Positions 31,890 to 45,394 of a DNA stretch of 64,000 nucleotides are shown here, one piece after another. The translations under genes and the position numbers were made by a program. The notes beneath the pieces were generated by a model. That model did not search any database and was not told the origin of the DNA. It saw only the letters and a program-made list of their open reading frames with translations. The stretch is from Carex sylvatica (lineage: Eukaryota > Streptophyta > Magnoliopsida > Poales > Cyperaceae), in the NCBI GenBank assembly GCA_964058845.1, contig CAXKVR010000204.1, positions 248,001 to 312,000 on the forward strand, written 5' to 3'. Numbering within the stretch: position 1 is the stretch's first letter; each line of letters opens with the position of its first letter.

Positions 31890-34800
31890 TGAAATTTAGG
31901 GGTATTTATTTTGAACTAATTATCACGCAAATGCTTTAAATTTATAAACCTAAAAACACAAAGTAGATTAATTGCAAGCGCACAATCTATCCTTGTAGTA
32001 ATGAGGTATCGATCCAAAGATTAAGGCAATTGTAATTTTTTACTTAAACTAAATAAATTACAAGTAATTAAAAGGGAGGGTTTTGTTGCAAGTAACTAAA
32101 TGTAGGTTCAATACCTAGAGCAGTTGGTTTGTAACAAGAAACTAAATTAAATGCAAATAAAAGATATTTTGTAAATCAAGATAATGAGGTCTAAGGGCTT
32201 TCGGTCTACAATCACTTTGTCAATCTATTTACTTTTGGAGTTCTCTAAATTCATGTCATGTCTTGACGGGAATGTAGGGATTTCATGTGTCTGTCAAGAG
32301 GATAAAAATCAAAATTTTTAACTCAATACATAACGGATCTCATTTGTATGACAATTGTAAGTAATATTACGTTAAATAAATTCTTCTAGCATCTCATGTG
32401 CTTCAAATAAAATTAAATAAATTTATTTCTCACATAAGATGAAATAAGAATTCATACCTAAAGAGATTGTCAAATCTCTTGTTAGAGGAAAGTCGATTTC
32501 CTTTCTAGATCTCTTTGAATCACTGTTCTCTTGGAAGCACTTTTTGGTTCACCTTGAACCTAAACAATGAACTAACACACCTCTTAGATAGATGGATGTA
32601 AAGTTCAAAGCTTAGATCCAATCACCTAGCAAGAAGAGATGAGAGAATTTTGGCCTTGGAGCAATCTCCACAAATTTCAGCCAAGGAGAGGCCTTTCTAT
32701 TTTCGGCCAAGGAGAAAGAGAAAAAATATTGCTGCTCAAGGAGAGGATATTGGCTAGGGTATATGGCAGAAAATTAGTGTTAATTTTTCTTAATTATACC
32801 TCCTTAAATAGGCAAGGGCTAGGGCATCCATTTGTGTAATGTTTAAATTAATTGCACACATGCCACTAGCATTGTTTTGCCATATTATGCTCTCTTTAAT
32901 CTCATCTTGTGATTGGTTTAATAAATTAATTTATGAACAAATAATATTAGTCATATTATTTCATTATACAATGTCTTTATTATTCTTATAATGCATTCAA
33001 ACATTATACTAAATAATATTTGCATAACTTCATAAATTTATTTATGGTCTATGCTACATGGGTTATGATTTTGCAAAAAAAAATTTTCTGAAAACATAAT
33101 TTTGCAATTTTAATGGGCCTTAATGTCTAGATTAGTTTTTTTTACTTTATCAAGCTATATCAATACAATGAAACATGTGCGGGTTATACCGCTATATCAA
33201 TTAAATTTTGTATCATGCATTAATATATGGTAGTGGTATATTTTGAATATAAAATATATCGATAGTTTTTGAATTAGGGATATTTTGAATGACAATTTGA
33301 ACTTTGTATTGGTTTAATATCAATATTAGAACTTCTTAATTAATTTGGTATTTTTTTTTCTTGATGAGACATTTTTACTATTAATAGAAATATAAAATAT
33401 AATTTTTGAAATAAAAAAATGCTATTTATAATAGCTTTCGTTGTAGCTCCGCTATTCGCTAAAGCTTTTTTTTTTTCGTCTTCCCGCTATACCGCTATAA
33501 ATGCTATTTAGAACCTTGGTTATATTGCATGCGATATAATTTCATTTTACCAAGGGGCTCAGTAATATCATAACTCAAATTGAGGGACAATGATAATATT
33601 AACATATATATTTCTTCCGCACAAGTTGTACACAACAAACTACTATTTTATTCCTATCACAAGATAGTATTTAATTAACAATCACATTATATACTTCTCA
33701 TGTGAAAAACTTACACATCTCATATCTAAGATTCTAAAGAAACAATGAAAACATTAATGACACAAAACACAATCCATATAATATTCCATTCATTTATGTC
33801 ATGTTCAATATATAAAATACACATTTTATATATTCATGTCATTAAATGATAATCCCTTATCAATATTTATAGAACTACAATATACTTTTAATCAACATGA
33901 CAATCTTTCTCGGTAATTAATGTTCCTCCTTAATTACCACGATTGTGAACTTATTTAGTGATTAAATATTTCTCATCTTAGGAGTTCTATGATTCAAGAC
34001 CTAGAGCATCTTCTTGAATACTTCCAAAGATATAACATATAAATCTCAAGGAACAAGAATACATAATAATAATATTCAAAATCATGAACAATATATAAAT
34101 CATTACAAAAAATGATAACTTTCAAAACACATATCTTTCAGGGAATTCTAGTTCCTATACTACCTTTCATAATTCATGATTCCATGTTAATGTACCTCTT
34201 AATTAGGGCTCTCATCCACCTAATTGGGTTATTCAATAGGAAACATCTACTACTACTACTACTTGATATTGTATTTGGTTCTATGGTTCCGGGAGTAGAT
34301 TTGGAATCCACCTGTATCTACCATCCTAAGATTATTTGTGTACAATGAAATGATATCTTTTTCATCATACACCATAAATGGTAAAGTACTGTCACTACCC
34401 TAACAAGGTTCGATTACTAAATCACAAATCATGCATGACTCACAAATATATAAAATAATCATCATAAAGAGAGCATCCAAGTAAATAAACTAACACAAGT
34501 TTATGCTACAACCTAAGTCATTAGAGAGAAAATTAGCTTCTCATGGGTGCAACAACAATAACATCCATGATAGAAAACAAAGAATTCATACAAGTAAAAT
34601 CAAGAAAATAACAAGAGAAATATAATACACCAATTCTCAAGTTATGCCTTAGTTCTTGCTTGCAAGCTCCTCGAGATCCGCCAAGTTCTTCAATCCTTCG
34701 CGCCTTTGATTCACTTGTGAGATGAGATGGATGGAGAAGGAGGTTAGGGTTTCAATGGAGAGAATTGTGGTATCAAAGATGAGTCTCCAGATGGCTGCCT

Positions 34801-35405
34801 GCTACCTTTTATAACCAAATTCATGACTTATGGAATAATCAGGCAAAATCTGGAAGTAAATCGAGTGAAGATTGCACAAAATATGCTAAAGATCTGGCTG
34901 GTATAGCTTGGGCAGGCAGCACAGGAGACTGCGCTATAAAATGATGGAGAGTGTGCGGGCTAGGCAAGCCGCACCTTCTCCCGCAAAAGGCCTTTGTCTT
35001 TTGGGGTGTTGTTCTGCCAAAGTGTGCGGCTGGGAGTGCGGGCAGGGGTAGTCGCATAGGGGGGCGCACCAATTGTGTTGTGCTCTATCTTCTACTCTTC
35101 TAAGAGGTGTGCGGGTCGGCAAGGCCGCACCTTAGACCGCACAACCTCTCTGACTTGGTTGATTTGCTTCTTTTTTAGATCGAGGCTTCTTCCAAAATAG
35201 ATACGGTCGCAACAAGTGCCCCAGAGACCGTTCCAAAGCTTACAAATGCTCCAAAACTAAAAATAAAATAAGCAAACGGCAGTAACTTGGTTCTTGATGT
35301 ATTTCTAAGCTGAATTACTCTAAATTAACCTAAATGCATGAAAATTGGTCAAGTTATCGATACAAAATCCTAGGTAAAAGTATACCTAATTTATGCTCAT
35401 CATTG
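31890..35405. repeat. 3.5-kb non-coding repeat (hairpin family, copy C)
   Basis: The left part carries TTGCAAGCGCACAAT and GGTATCGATCCAAAG, equivalent to the left-end motifs of the copies at 27755 and 52440. The right part has GTGCGG...CCGCAC hairpins at about 34955-34976 and 35107-35128, with further GTGCGG words near 35020. It ends near CTCATCA (35402), like the ATATCA end of the other copies. There is no coding capacity. The region is longer than its relatives because of AT-rich additions (about 32900-34500), including a small inserted block with GCTATACCGCTATAAATGC near 33486. Left and right ends are approximate. Confidence 0.5.
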
Positions 35406-35415
35406 ATCTAATGCA

Positions 35416-35937
35416 TGGGGGTGTTCATCGGTTCGGTTTAGTTGAAGACGAATCAAACTAGGCAAACCAAAGTTATAATTCAGTTTCAAAAATAGAACTG
35501 AACCGAACCAATTTAGAATTGCAACTGAACCGAACCGAACCAAAATTTTATTTCAGTTTGTTCGGTTCAAACTAAAATATATTAATAATTTTTATTTAAA
35601 GCAATTAATTTATAATAAATCAAAATATATTAAGAAATAAATCAGGTCTTAAAAAATAAACTTAGATATTAAGTAATAAACCGAAGTATTTAAAGCAATT
35701 GATTAAGAAATAAACCGATAAACCGGGGTGATCCGGACCAAATTCATAATATATAAAAGTTTGGTCGGTTCTGTTATTTTGGTTTTAAAAATTTATAAAC
35801 CTAACTGAACCGAAGTATAATTTAATTTTAAAAAACAAATCAAACTGAACCATTAAACCAAAAAAAATTAAACCATTTAATCCAAACTAATTTGATTCAG
35901 TTCAAAACTGACTAAAGGGACCCAACGAACACCCCTA
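35416..35937. mobile_element. 522-bp hAT-like MITE with perfect 8-bp target duplication
   Basis: Ends TGGGGGTGTTCATCGG and, reverse complemented, TAGGGGTGTTCGTTGG. CTAATGCA lies at 35408-35415 and again at 35938-35945. The interior is rich in AACCGAACC/GGTTCGGTT words on both strands. No transposase. TAGGGGTG termini with 8-bp duplications are usual for plant hAT-type MITEs. Confidence 0.85.
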
Positions 35938-35945
35938 CTAATGCA

Positions 35946-37300
35946 TACGATGAATTCAATTTAAGTTCGAATAAGTCTTGAGTATGATGACTTAACTATT
36001 TTTCAACTTAAGCTTGATTTTATTTAACATGTATTTTGTCCTATATCAAATTTGGGAACAAACCCATATTTCATTAGAAATCACAAATCAGATTTTGTTT
36101 AACTCGTGATTTTGCAGTCCGACTTAAATTAATTGACCCGTCTTGCAAAAAAAAAGCCCTTTTATTTTGTTGGGTTAATTTTTTATTTACCACTGAAAAT
36201 TACTTCAGTTTTCTATTTATCCAACTATTTATTCTTGAAATCTTTGTTATATTTAATAAATCCCTTAACTCTCTTTATTCTTTCATATTTATCCATAGAG
36301 TTAAATATTCATTGTCATAATTTTTTTTTCCATTATATCCTTGTTCTTTCTCAACCTTTGTTTTGATTGTACTTCTTATCCTTCTTTCCTAACTGTGAAG
36401 ACCTATTCGTAAATTCTATAAATCAATTAAAAGTTCAGATTCAATTTTGATTAGACCCTATTATTTTTGCAAAGGAGAATAATGATCTGATAACATATAT
36501 GTGCATAAATAAATGATAAACCTTAGTTTAGTCAGGACATTGTAAGACAGGCCAAATGATTCATATTCATTCGATCGAAACAATCATGGTCATTTGACAG
36601 TAGGAACGAGACGTATAAAAAAATCATCTTCCAAATGCAACCATAATTTTGACCTTTGTGATTCTTTGACCATCATGCTAGAAATCCTTAGCGATTGAGA
36701 TAAAATAAATTTCCTTCTTCTTTATTCCCTCGAGCAAACTTGATGATGCTTCATTGGTTGCATTTATCGTATTATGGTAATTGAGACAGAATAAATTTCC
36801 TTTTTCTTTATTCCCTGCAATTGAATCTTCCTTTTATCGCATTTCGCTGTCTATTTCGATACTACTAAGAGGATGCTTCAGAACATCTATGACTCATTGA
36901 CTATAAAATGTAGGCTTCCGATCAACAAAATTGATTGTAGAGATCCAAACCCGCACTACAACTCGCACTCCAATCCGAATTGATGTGAATAAAAAAATTC
37001 TGCTAGAGAAGCAAAGGATAAGCTAAAAAATAACCTCTCCTCATCCTTCACCTCACTATTGTCTCTCTCACATATCTTTCAATTGTTTTAATTGAAAAAG
37101 ATGAAATAAAGAAGGAGTATAATTAGAAATATTAAAATTAAAGTGTGTTGACTAAGTGTAAAAGATAAATAAGAAAAAATGAGAAGAGTTGAGAAGCAAA
37201 TATAATATATTGAAGTCTTAAAAGATAAATAAGAAAATAGTGAAGAAAATAGTGAAGAGATGAAGGTTACACGAGAAATTAATCCTATTTTGTTCTAACA
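35946..37300. other. AT-rich intergenic DNA, no gene seen
   Basis: Frames are short and low-complexity. A TTCCTTTTTCTTTATTCCCT-type block is repeated around 36710-36735 and 36795-36820 (GATAAAATAAATTTCC/GACAGAATAAATTTCC), a direct repeat of about 85-bp spacing. Confidence 0.4.
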
Positions 37301-37302
37301 CG

Positions 37303-37505
37303 CCGGAGCGGGAGTGCGTATCCTCTGAAATATCTCAATTTTTGCGTGACCGATGTGTCCGGTGCCTATTCGGGGATAGCGCAGGGGGGCAGTATTATTT
37401 TTGCTTTAACATTCGTGCAAAACTATTTAAACTGTTGATAGATTCCAAAAAGACACGAAAAGTTTGAGATATCTCAGAGATTGCGAATTCCCGGAGCGGA
37501 GCGGC
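37303..37505. repeat. Imperfect inverted repeat of about 200 bp
   Basis: The left arm (CCGGAGCGGGAGTGCG, then CTCTGAAATATCTCAA) is roughly complementary to the right arm (TTGAGATATCTCAGAGA, then CGAATTCCCGGAGCGG). It looks like a small foldback element. No target duplication resolved. Confidence 0.5.
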
Positions 37506-38434
37506 CTCTGTAACATCCGCTCAAATATAAAAGTTCCCGTCTGTTTTGAGTGTTTGTAGGGGAGTAGTCCGATTGGCATCAAGATCGTAAACACTTGATT
37601 GGCGCAATTTTTATGCTGATCGGACGATTATTATCTCGTTCCGGACCGAATTTAGTCCGATGTCCCTTGGACCTGCTCTGTCGTGCAGTTTGTCATGTAT
37701 TAGTAGTTGGCTCATGGTTGGCACGTAAGTACCTCTCTCTCTCTCTCTCTCTGCGTGTACCGGCCACGTAAGACCCGCTAACCAGACGTGCTCGCCACTC
37801 TTCTCTCTCTCATCGTCTAACTAATGGCGAGTTCATGCGGCAGGCCGCATTTTGAGCCCCTGACAGCTCCCCCTCTCATTCTCCTGGGAATTTCCATTCG
37901 TTTTTCTTATTTTAATCTTTTTTTCTCAACTAACCGAAGCTGTAGATTATATCATTCTCTCTCCTCTAACTCTCGTCCGTTTTGGCTGTCTTTGTTATTT
38001 TCCAACAAAATAGAAAAAGAAAAAAAAAAAAATCAGCCCAGGATAACCCCTTATTCATTTCCAAAATATCCCCAAAGAGAAGAACATAGATCAAGGAAAT
38101 TAAATTTCTAAAAAGAAAAATCAAATCCCGGCGTTCCCACCAAGTTGGGATTTGTATGATCGTTGGGTGATCTGTATCGAGTTTCTGAAACTGGTATTTG
38201 TGGATTCGTGGTTCTTAATTATCTTTACTTTGAGAGGATTTGTGATTTTGGTTGTAAAATTGTAGCGGGGAGAAGATTTTACAATGTTCGTTCAGTTTTT
38301 ATAAGAGAGGGAAATCTCTATCTGAAGTAATTTGGCGGTGTTGATAAGGTGTTTGTATAAATGCCGCTTTAACACCACCAAGTTTTGATTTGAGAAAAAA
38401 AGGGGGGGGGGATTGATTTCGTTGGTTGCAATTA
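37506..38434 (+). promoter_or_regulatory. Promoter/5' leader region of the CDK-like kinase gene
   Basis: Less AT-rich than its surroundings. It carries a (CT)n microsatellite at about 37733-37752 and further CTCTCT tracts near 37800, features common at plant core promoters and 5' leaders. A 95-codon upstream frame starts at ATG 37824 and stops before the kinase start, so it could be an upstream ORF if transcription starts near the CT tracts. No TATA box was assigned. Confidence 0.45.
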
Positions 38435-41400
38435 ATGGGGTGTATATGCTCAAAAAGCGCTGAAGAAGAAGCACCTCCGGTTGAGAGCCTACCAAAGGCC
38501 GTGCCGGTTGTCTCGATAACTGTTCCCAACAAGACCCTGAACCATTTTGTCTCGATAAAAAAAGATGATAGTTTCAACATTGCCCCCCCTAAACAAAAGG
38601 AAAGATCATTCAGCCGGAACAACTCCGTTAGTTCCTCCTCTAGAGCCAGTTCCAGACCAAAAGAAAATGGCATGGCACAAGCCATTGTACCGCCGATGCC
38701 ACAATTCATGGAGGAGTCAGATAGAAAAAAGTCGGGTCAGATAATTCACACTCAGTCTCTAAGAACATCGGGTCCGGTAATGCACACACAGTCCCAGAAA
38801 AAGTCGGGCCAGCTTGCGCCAGCTCCATCTCATAAAAAATCAGGCCCTCTTGTGCAACCTCAGACACAGGGGAAGAGAAGCGGAGGGCATGTGCGTAGTG
38901 CAACCGTAGGACTGTCAGGTGGGGCGAACAATGAGTTGACAATTGAGGAGGTGCATGAGGTGGACCCTAGTGGGAATGCCGTTGGGTTTTCTGGCGAGCA
39001 TGTAATAGCCGGCTGGCCTGCCTGGCTGACAGAGGTGGCTGGAGAGGCGGTGCACGGGTGGCTCCCTAGGAGAGCAGACTCATTTGAAAAATTGAATAAG
39101 GTGGAATATTTAATTTGTTTTTTCTATTTTTCAACCTCTTTTATCAGAGCTCATTTATTATTTTCATTAGCTTCATATTTTTTTTAGTAGTGCTAGTTCT
39201 ATAGGTCCATTTATTTGATTTTTTCTGTAGGAAAATCCTAAATGATACAATCCTTATCCAACAAGTAAATATATAAGTTCTTATTTGTTTCATAAAATAT
39301 GTTTATTCTACACTGCATTGTTTTCTTTTTCCCATCTAACATTACTATGTGATCTTAGTTTACTTATCTCATTTGTAAACTTTTGATGGTATAAATTCAA
39401 TGGCGCGAGTCTAATTCCACATTGTTTAATCTGTCATAGATCGGTCAAGGAACTTATAGCAATGTCTATAAAGCACGAGACCTCGAGACTGGAAAAATCG
39501 TCGCGTTGAAAAAAGTTCGATTTGTAAACATGGATCCAGAGAGCGTGCGGTTTATGGCGAGAGAAATTCACATTTTGCGCAGGCTCGACCACCCAAATGT
39601 GATCAAGCTAGAAGGCATCGTTACCTCCCGCATGTCGCACAGTCTGTACCTTGTTTTTCAGTACATGGAGCATGACTTGGCAGGGCTAGCCGCTGTACCG
39701 GGCATCAAGTTTACCGAGTCACAGGTATATGATGCGAGTTTTGTTTTGACCCGATATGGAATTAATAATGCCTTTTTTTTTCTTTTGGCGGGTCAGTTGT
39801 GCAATATTAAATGGAGTCATCATTTTTGTTTTGTTTGTGTCCTTTCACTTCTTCTATCATGTACATAGCACACTTATAATTGGTACTAATGAATCAAAGT
39901 TTTGAAGTGTCAAATTCTAACCCTCAGTTCAACCCAACAGATTACAAATCTGCCACTAGTAAGAAAATCACATTCTGCAGGATCGTAGTGTTTTGATGCC
40001 TCATTGGTATCAGGATAACCATATAGTAATTTAAAAAATTTCATCAGGTCAAGTGCTACATGCTACAAATATTGCGTGGCTTAGAGCACTGCCACAACCG
40101 AGGGGTTCTACATAGAGATATAAAAGGATCAAATCTATTACTAGATGACCATGGAAACCTCAAGTTAGCAGATTTTGGGCTAGCAACCTTCTTTGATCCA
40201 AACCAGAGACAGCCTCTGACGAGTCGGGTTGTCACCCTTTGGTACCGGCCACCTGAGCTCCTACTAGGTGCCACCGAGTATGGCGTGGCGGTTGATTTAT
40301 GGAGTACTGGTTGTATTTTGGCTGAATTGTTGGCTGGAAAACCTATTATGCCTGGTAGAACAGAGGTACTTGATAAATTGGAGAAATTTCTCTTTCCCTC
40401 TTTTGAATTATTTATAATTTGGTGGATATTAATGCAAAGTGAGAAACACTTATGATTTGTCCCCTCTTAGTGTGATAAGCTTTCCTTAGAAAAAAAGAAG
40501 ATTTCCTCCCAAGAAAAATGAACACGGTAATCAATGATGAAAACCACAAAATATTCATTCATCCTATGGGATTTTACCTTTTTTTTTTTAAACTGACAAC
40601 TGTTATTTTAACACCAAACTTCTATCTTTTCTAAACTAAGGTGGAACAGCTACACAAAATATTCAAGTTGTGTGGATCCCCATCCGACGACTACTGGAAA
40701 AAGTCTAAATTGCCCCACACAACAATATTCAAACCTCACCACCAGTACAGACGTTGCGTTTCTGAGGCATTTAAGGACTTCCCTCAATCAGCTTTATCTC
40801 TCCTTGATTCACTTCTTGCCATTGAACCCGAATCTCGAGGAAGTGCCACCGCTGCACTTCAAAGTGATGTAAGTCATCTTACTAATTTCTTCTTGTAGTT
40901 TTAGAAGTTGTGAAAACTTATCTGCAGCCACCAGAACCTGCTATTTGAACTCAAGCATAATGTAAAAGATGAAAAAATTATCATATGTGCTCTCCTCCTC
41001 CAGTTACTTTGAGAAATACCTTATCGTATCATGTGATTTTAGGGGATCACATGGTATGTATGATATTTTTCATCTTGCTGAGTTATAGATTCTATTTCGA
41101 GGCTCTGCAGTGTATCTGTGTTTGTATGGACTTGTCTCATGATTGTATAGTTCATTAGAAAAAAGTCCAGATCCCAGGGTCAATTTTTCCAAATGGAAAT
41201 CTAGATGTGCATACACAAAGTTGCTACCATTCTACTAACCCACAATTTTAAAATTGTAGTTCTTCAGAACTAAGCCGTTAGCATGTGACCCATCATCCTT
41301 GCCGAAATATCCACCGAGCAAAGAGTATGATGCTAAACTCCGCAATGAAGAAGCCAGAAAGTATACTTCATCTTTCACTTAATCAATATTAAAATATAAG

Positions 41401-42815
41401 TTTGCACATTTTCTGCTATGCAAAGGGCTGACATGGATTTACTTGTGTTTTAATCAGGCAAAGAGCAGCAGCTCATAAGGGCCGATCGGGTTCAATTAAA
41501 CCTGGGAAAAAAGAATCAAAGGTCGTGCCAGCAGAGGAACTCCAGGTACCATTTTTTTTCTTTTACCCTACTGATAACTCCTATCGTACAAATATTGATG
41601 CAATGCTGCACATGATAATATGTGAAAACAGGCTAGCTGAAGGAAGCATACCAGTAGTTGTTAATACATCTGCAAAGAAGAACACTGAAAATAGTTCATA
41701 GTACCATACTGGTTAGATTAAGGGCAATCAAAAATTATTCAGAAGTGCATTAAAACTTAAAAGTTTGGAAATGTTAATATTGTAACGGCTGGCTGGTTGC
41801 AATGTAAAATTCGATCTTAAACCATATTTTGAGAAAGATTTTTACAGAATTTGATTTCTTCATGTAGAAACGAAATATGAAATCAAACCCGAAGAGCGTC
41901 AGTGAGAAATACGATCCATTGGATGATGATAGCGGATCAGGTTTCCCGATAGACCCACCGGGTCCTGCTGACATGCACACTGGTGGGTTCGGTTCTACCT
42001 GGTGCAACAAGAAGGATGAGAACCAGGCTGTGCCGGGCCGCACTTATAGCTCAGTTAGAGTTGCCAATGGGCCCCAATTGAAGACTGATCGGTCAAACAG
42101 ACCCCAGCCAGGAAGCACCGATTTTCACAATTTTGCAGGTGCGAGTCGAAATTCAGGTCAGGTCCGGTATAATCGGCTAGATGTGGCTGACCCGGTGGAG
42201 AAAAACGGTTTTGAACGGCCCGGTTCATCTCACAAGAAAGACCTTGGGACCAGTACTAATGTGGTATGTATATTTTACATTTTTCTGTGACATTATTATG
42301 TCATTATTTTTATTTTTTTCCGAAAGGTTATGTCATTAATTTTTGATACATCCTTTAACAAAGAAATTTTAACTTAAAATTGTTAAGGTAGGTATCTGAT
42401 AAATTCAGACGAAATATTTTTTATCACAAACCTGTTTTTATGGTTTAGCATACCATTTGAATTTTACATGTTAGTAGTATTGATGACAACAACATAATAA
42501 GCAAATGATCTCTTGGTAAAGTACTTTTTGTTTATTTACGTAAATCTGCAATTGTTATCAAATACATCTTTTGTTGAGCTCGAACTATTTGTAATATTTT
42601 TTTTTATCAGCTTTCCTCTTAATAACTTTTTCTTGACTATCTGTGGGGAAAAACAGGGTTATGGAATGAAGAATAAAAGGATTCACTATTCCGGGCCACT
42701 AATGCCACCTGGCGGGAATATGGATGATATGCTCAAAGAGCACGAGAGGCAGATCCAACAAGCAGTACGAAAAGCACGACTCGAGAAAGAAAAAACAAAA
42801 AAACATTTTTACTGA
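38435..42815 (+). CDS. CDK-like Ser/Thr protein kinase, At1g54610 type, N-myristoylated
   Basis: Eight exons with correct phase: 38435-39100, 39440-39724, 40048-40365, 40641-40868, 41260-41360, 41458-41545, 41868-42263 and 42657-42815, encoding about 746 residues. I chose ATG 38435 because it gives MGCICSKS, an N-myristoylation site with adjacent cysteines for palmitoylation, typical of this membrane-attached plant family. After a Ser/Pro-rich N-terminus, the kinase domain starts near residue 220. It has the loop IGQGTYSNV, Lys246 in VALKK, HRDIKGSN (Asp341), DFG (Asp359) and WYRPPELLLG, so it should be active. The C-terminal 250 residues (FPIDPPGPADMHTGGFG, HYSGPLMPPGGNMDDMLKEHERQI) are the family's conserved tail. 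No lesions. Substrates are unknown. Confidence 0.93.
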
Positions 42816-44556
42816 TAAACTTTTTTGGAGAAGTACATCAGAAAATGAAAATGCCAAGAGCTGGTACTAGTCCACTTACACGTCAATGAGAAGAGTTTAA
42901 AAAGAAACAAAAAAACAGGGCCGAAATTCAAAAGTAAATGTTGTTATCAATTTCACTGAGGTGTAATTAATCGAATTTGATGACTTTGACTACTTAATAC
43001 TCATCATGTAAATTAAAAATACATGTAAAAGGATGGTGGGCTTGAGCTATAAGAAGAGTGACTTTTTCCTTCCTCTCAAACCGGTGTGTAAATTTTTATA
43101 AGAGGAAAGAAAAAGAAAGAAAAAAAAAAACTGCCTTTTGAGAGGCCAAAGTAGATGCGTGTTGGTTCTGGATATTTTTAGACATAATACTATATGAAAG
43201 TGGTTAGTTTGGTCAGGAGTTTGAATGTGCAAGATGTATATGCAATTTTATTTGTACATTTAACATCTCAGAAGAGCTAATTTGGAGGATCATTCTAGCA
43301 GAGATTTGAACCTTTTGTTTTCCCTCTTCTTTTCCCAACCTTGTAAATATTGTGTAATAAATTGGGTTACATGCAAGAGAAGTATAGTCCAGAAATGAGA
43401 TTGACGATATGATTTTTGCCTAATATTTAGTGTATACATTAAAGCTTGTTACCTGAAAGCTTCTCAATCCTATTTGTTTAGAGTGATCTTTGCGTGTAAT
43501 TTGTGTCAAATTATGAGGAAAATTGCAAACTTACAAAACAATTACGCACGTAGATCAAACAAGCACGTATGACACCGTCCAGATTACGCCATTTCGATAC
43601 TCTTTTAACAGTTAGGCCTCACCGTTTAGTGGCATGTCATGTGAGATGCTTCAACAGACCTTGAGAACATTTAGTTACCAAAGAAAAATATAATGTTTCC
43701 AGCAGTAGCAGTTTTATCTCTAGTTACCAAAGCAAAATATAATGTTTCCAACAGTAGCAGTTTATCCGTCCAACACTGCACTTAGTGACATGCCTTAGTG
43801 TATTGGCCATATATTCTTCATACGAGTTCTAATTAATGTGATTCAAAATTCTATGGAAAGCTGAAAACATGCTCTACAACTTCATATGAAATATTGTTGC
43901 AGAACTAGAATGAAAACTGGTCAAAATAGGGTGACAATCAAATGTCAAATTTTGAAAATTTATGTCATTAATTAGTTAGGTGTTAGTTTGAGTGGGTTTT
44001 TAATGTGGTCAAAGAGTGTTTGAATTCTCTTCTATTTTGTGAGTTTCTAGTATGGTCTTTTGAGTATCTCTAGATGGTAATTAATAGTTTTTTTGGAGTA
44101 GGAAAAGTAGTTGAAGAAGTATTATGTTTATGTGACTTTTGAATAGTATTGTAAGGCTATAAAAGAAGTCAAATCTGCTGAAATTGTAAGGAAGCTTTTG
44201 AATATATACTAATTTTCTATATTTAGTTGAGTTTTATCTCTTGTCCTTGTGAATCTTTGTGGCCGGACCGTGTCAACGCAGATCAAACAAACATAAGCTT
44301 GAAAGTTGAAATTAAGTTACAAATACAAAACTAATCTCCAAATGAAGAAAACAAGAAAAAGACAGGAAATAAAGACAATTGTAAGAACAAATCTCTAACG
44401 CACACATAAACATAACACTTCAATACTCCAATCTGAGTACAACTAGACCCAATTAATGGTGCACATTGTAATCTATTTAATAACCAGAAATTAAGCAAAA
44501 TAGTTAATCACATATATACGAGACTCCTTGTAATATGTACTAAGCATAATCATTCT
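42816..44556. other. Intergenic: kinase 3' region and a possible solo LTR
   Basis: No coding frame. A near-duplicate block (CTAGTTACCAAAG.AAAATATAATGTTTCCA.CAGTAGCAGTTT) occurs at about 43673-43713 and 43720-43762. About 43940-44275 starts TGTCA, contains a CTATAAAAGAAGTC TATA-like element and ends near GTGTCAACG, resembling a small Copia-type solo LTR, but I could not confirm ends. Confidence 0.35.
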
Positions 44557-45394
44557 CTATTCAACTTTGTGAAGGCCGAGTGCAGCGATATCTCTCTCTT
44601 CATCAGGTCGGAATGGGAATGGCGGTTCTGGGTACTTTGGTGGATGTGGATGTGGATGAGGGATAATCGTTTCGCTGCCGTATCCGCAAATGCCATAGAG
44701 ACAGGGATATGGGAATTGGCATTTGCGATCACAGTCGCCGCAGTGAAATGGGTTGATCTGTTTTGATGATATTCTGTTTGTTAGATATTTTACAGTGTTG
44801 AAAAAAAAAATAGCAGGTGTATTTATTTATTTATCTGTATAAGAGAAATGGTTGAAGGAAATGGCTGCTCAGAATAACATATATTGGTTTCTCTCAACCT
44901 GATACAAATGTCAATTGGTTAACAAATTATTATTTCATTTTTTTTTTTCAAATATCAGTTATTCTAATCTATATAATAGTTAATTAATTGTAAAAAGGTA
45001 TATATATATATAACATCACCATTGTGTCAACACAAATGCCATGACAACACCTCCAGCCAAGCGGACACCGGATGCCACAAAACCCACAGTTGTCTGGGTC
45101 CAAGCCAACATTGACACATCTGTTTCGGCAACATAACATTGGTTCGAATGGCTTGAGCTGTTTACGGCATATCCACGGCTTTAACCAGCAGTCATGTTCC
45201 TGCAACCGGGCCCGCCTCTGTCTGTTTTGTGCACCTTTGAGCTTGGTGAGAAATGGAGAGATGGTTGTGTTATGGTTTTCAGTATTGTTTTGCTGCTGCA
45301 ACTCAATTTCCTGCAATTTTGAATTGCTGAAGCTTAAGGTGGTAAGCAAAAGAACAACATATAATAATATGAGAGGTGAGAGATAGGAAGGCAT
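44557..45394 (-). CDS. STIG1-like secreted cysteine-rich protein
   Basis: Exon 1 45394-45020 and exon 2 44757-44557 join in phase 0 to give 191 residues. I start at MPSYLSPL (45394), which opens a clear signal peptide (LILLYVVLLLTTLSFS). The mature protein holds the Stig1 cysteine pattern: CWLKPWICRKQ, MLCCRNRCVNVGLDPDNCGFCGIRCPLGWRCC in two steps, then in exon 2 NPFHCGDCDRKC and CLYGICGYGS. The C-terminal tail has PHPHPHPPKYPEPP. STIG1 relatives are secreted peptides/apoplastic proteins of stigma exudate and pollen-tube or cell-wall contexts. It is divergent from the plastid gene starting at 46380. Confidence 0.88.

Noticed and set aside
34839..35122. Pro/His/Ala-rich minus-strand frames
   Set aside because: Produced by the GC-rich hairpin cluster of repeat copy C; frames overlap and carry no domain.
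43940..44275. Solo LTR of a small Copia/TRIM element
   Set aside because: TATA-like motif and size fit, but I could not confirm TG..CA ends with a 5-bp duplication; kept only as a remark.
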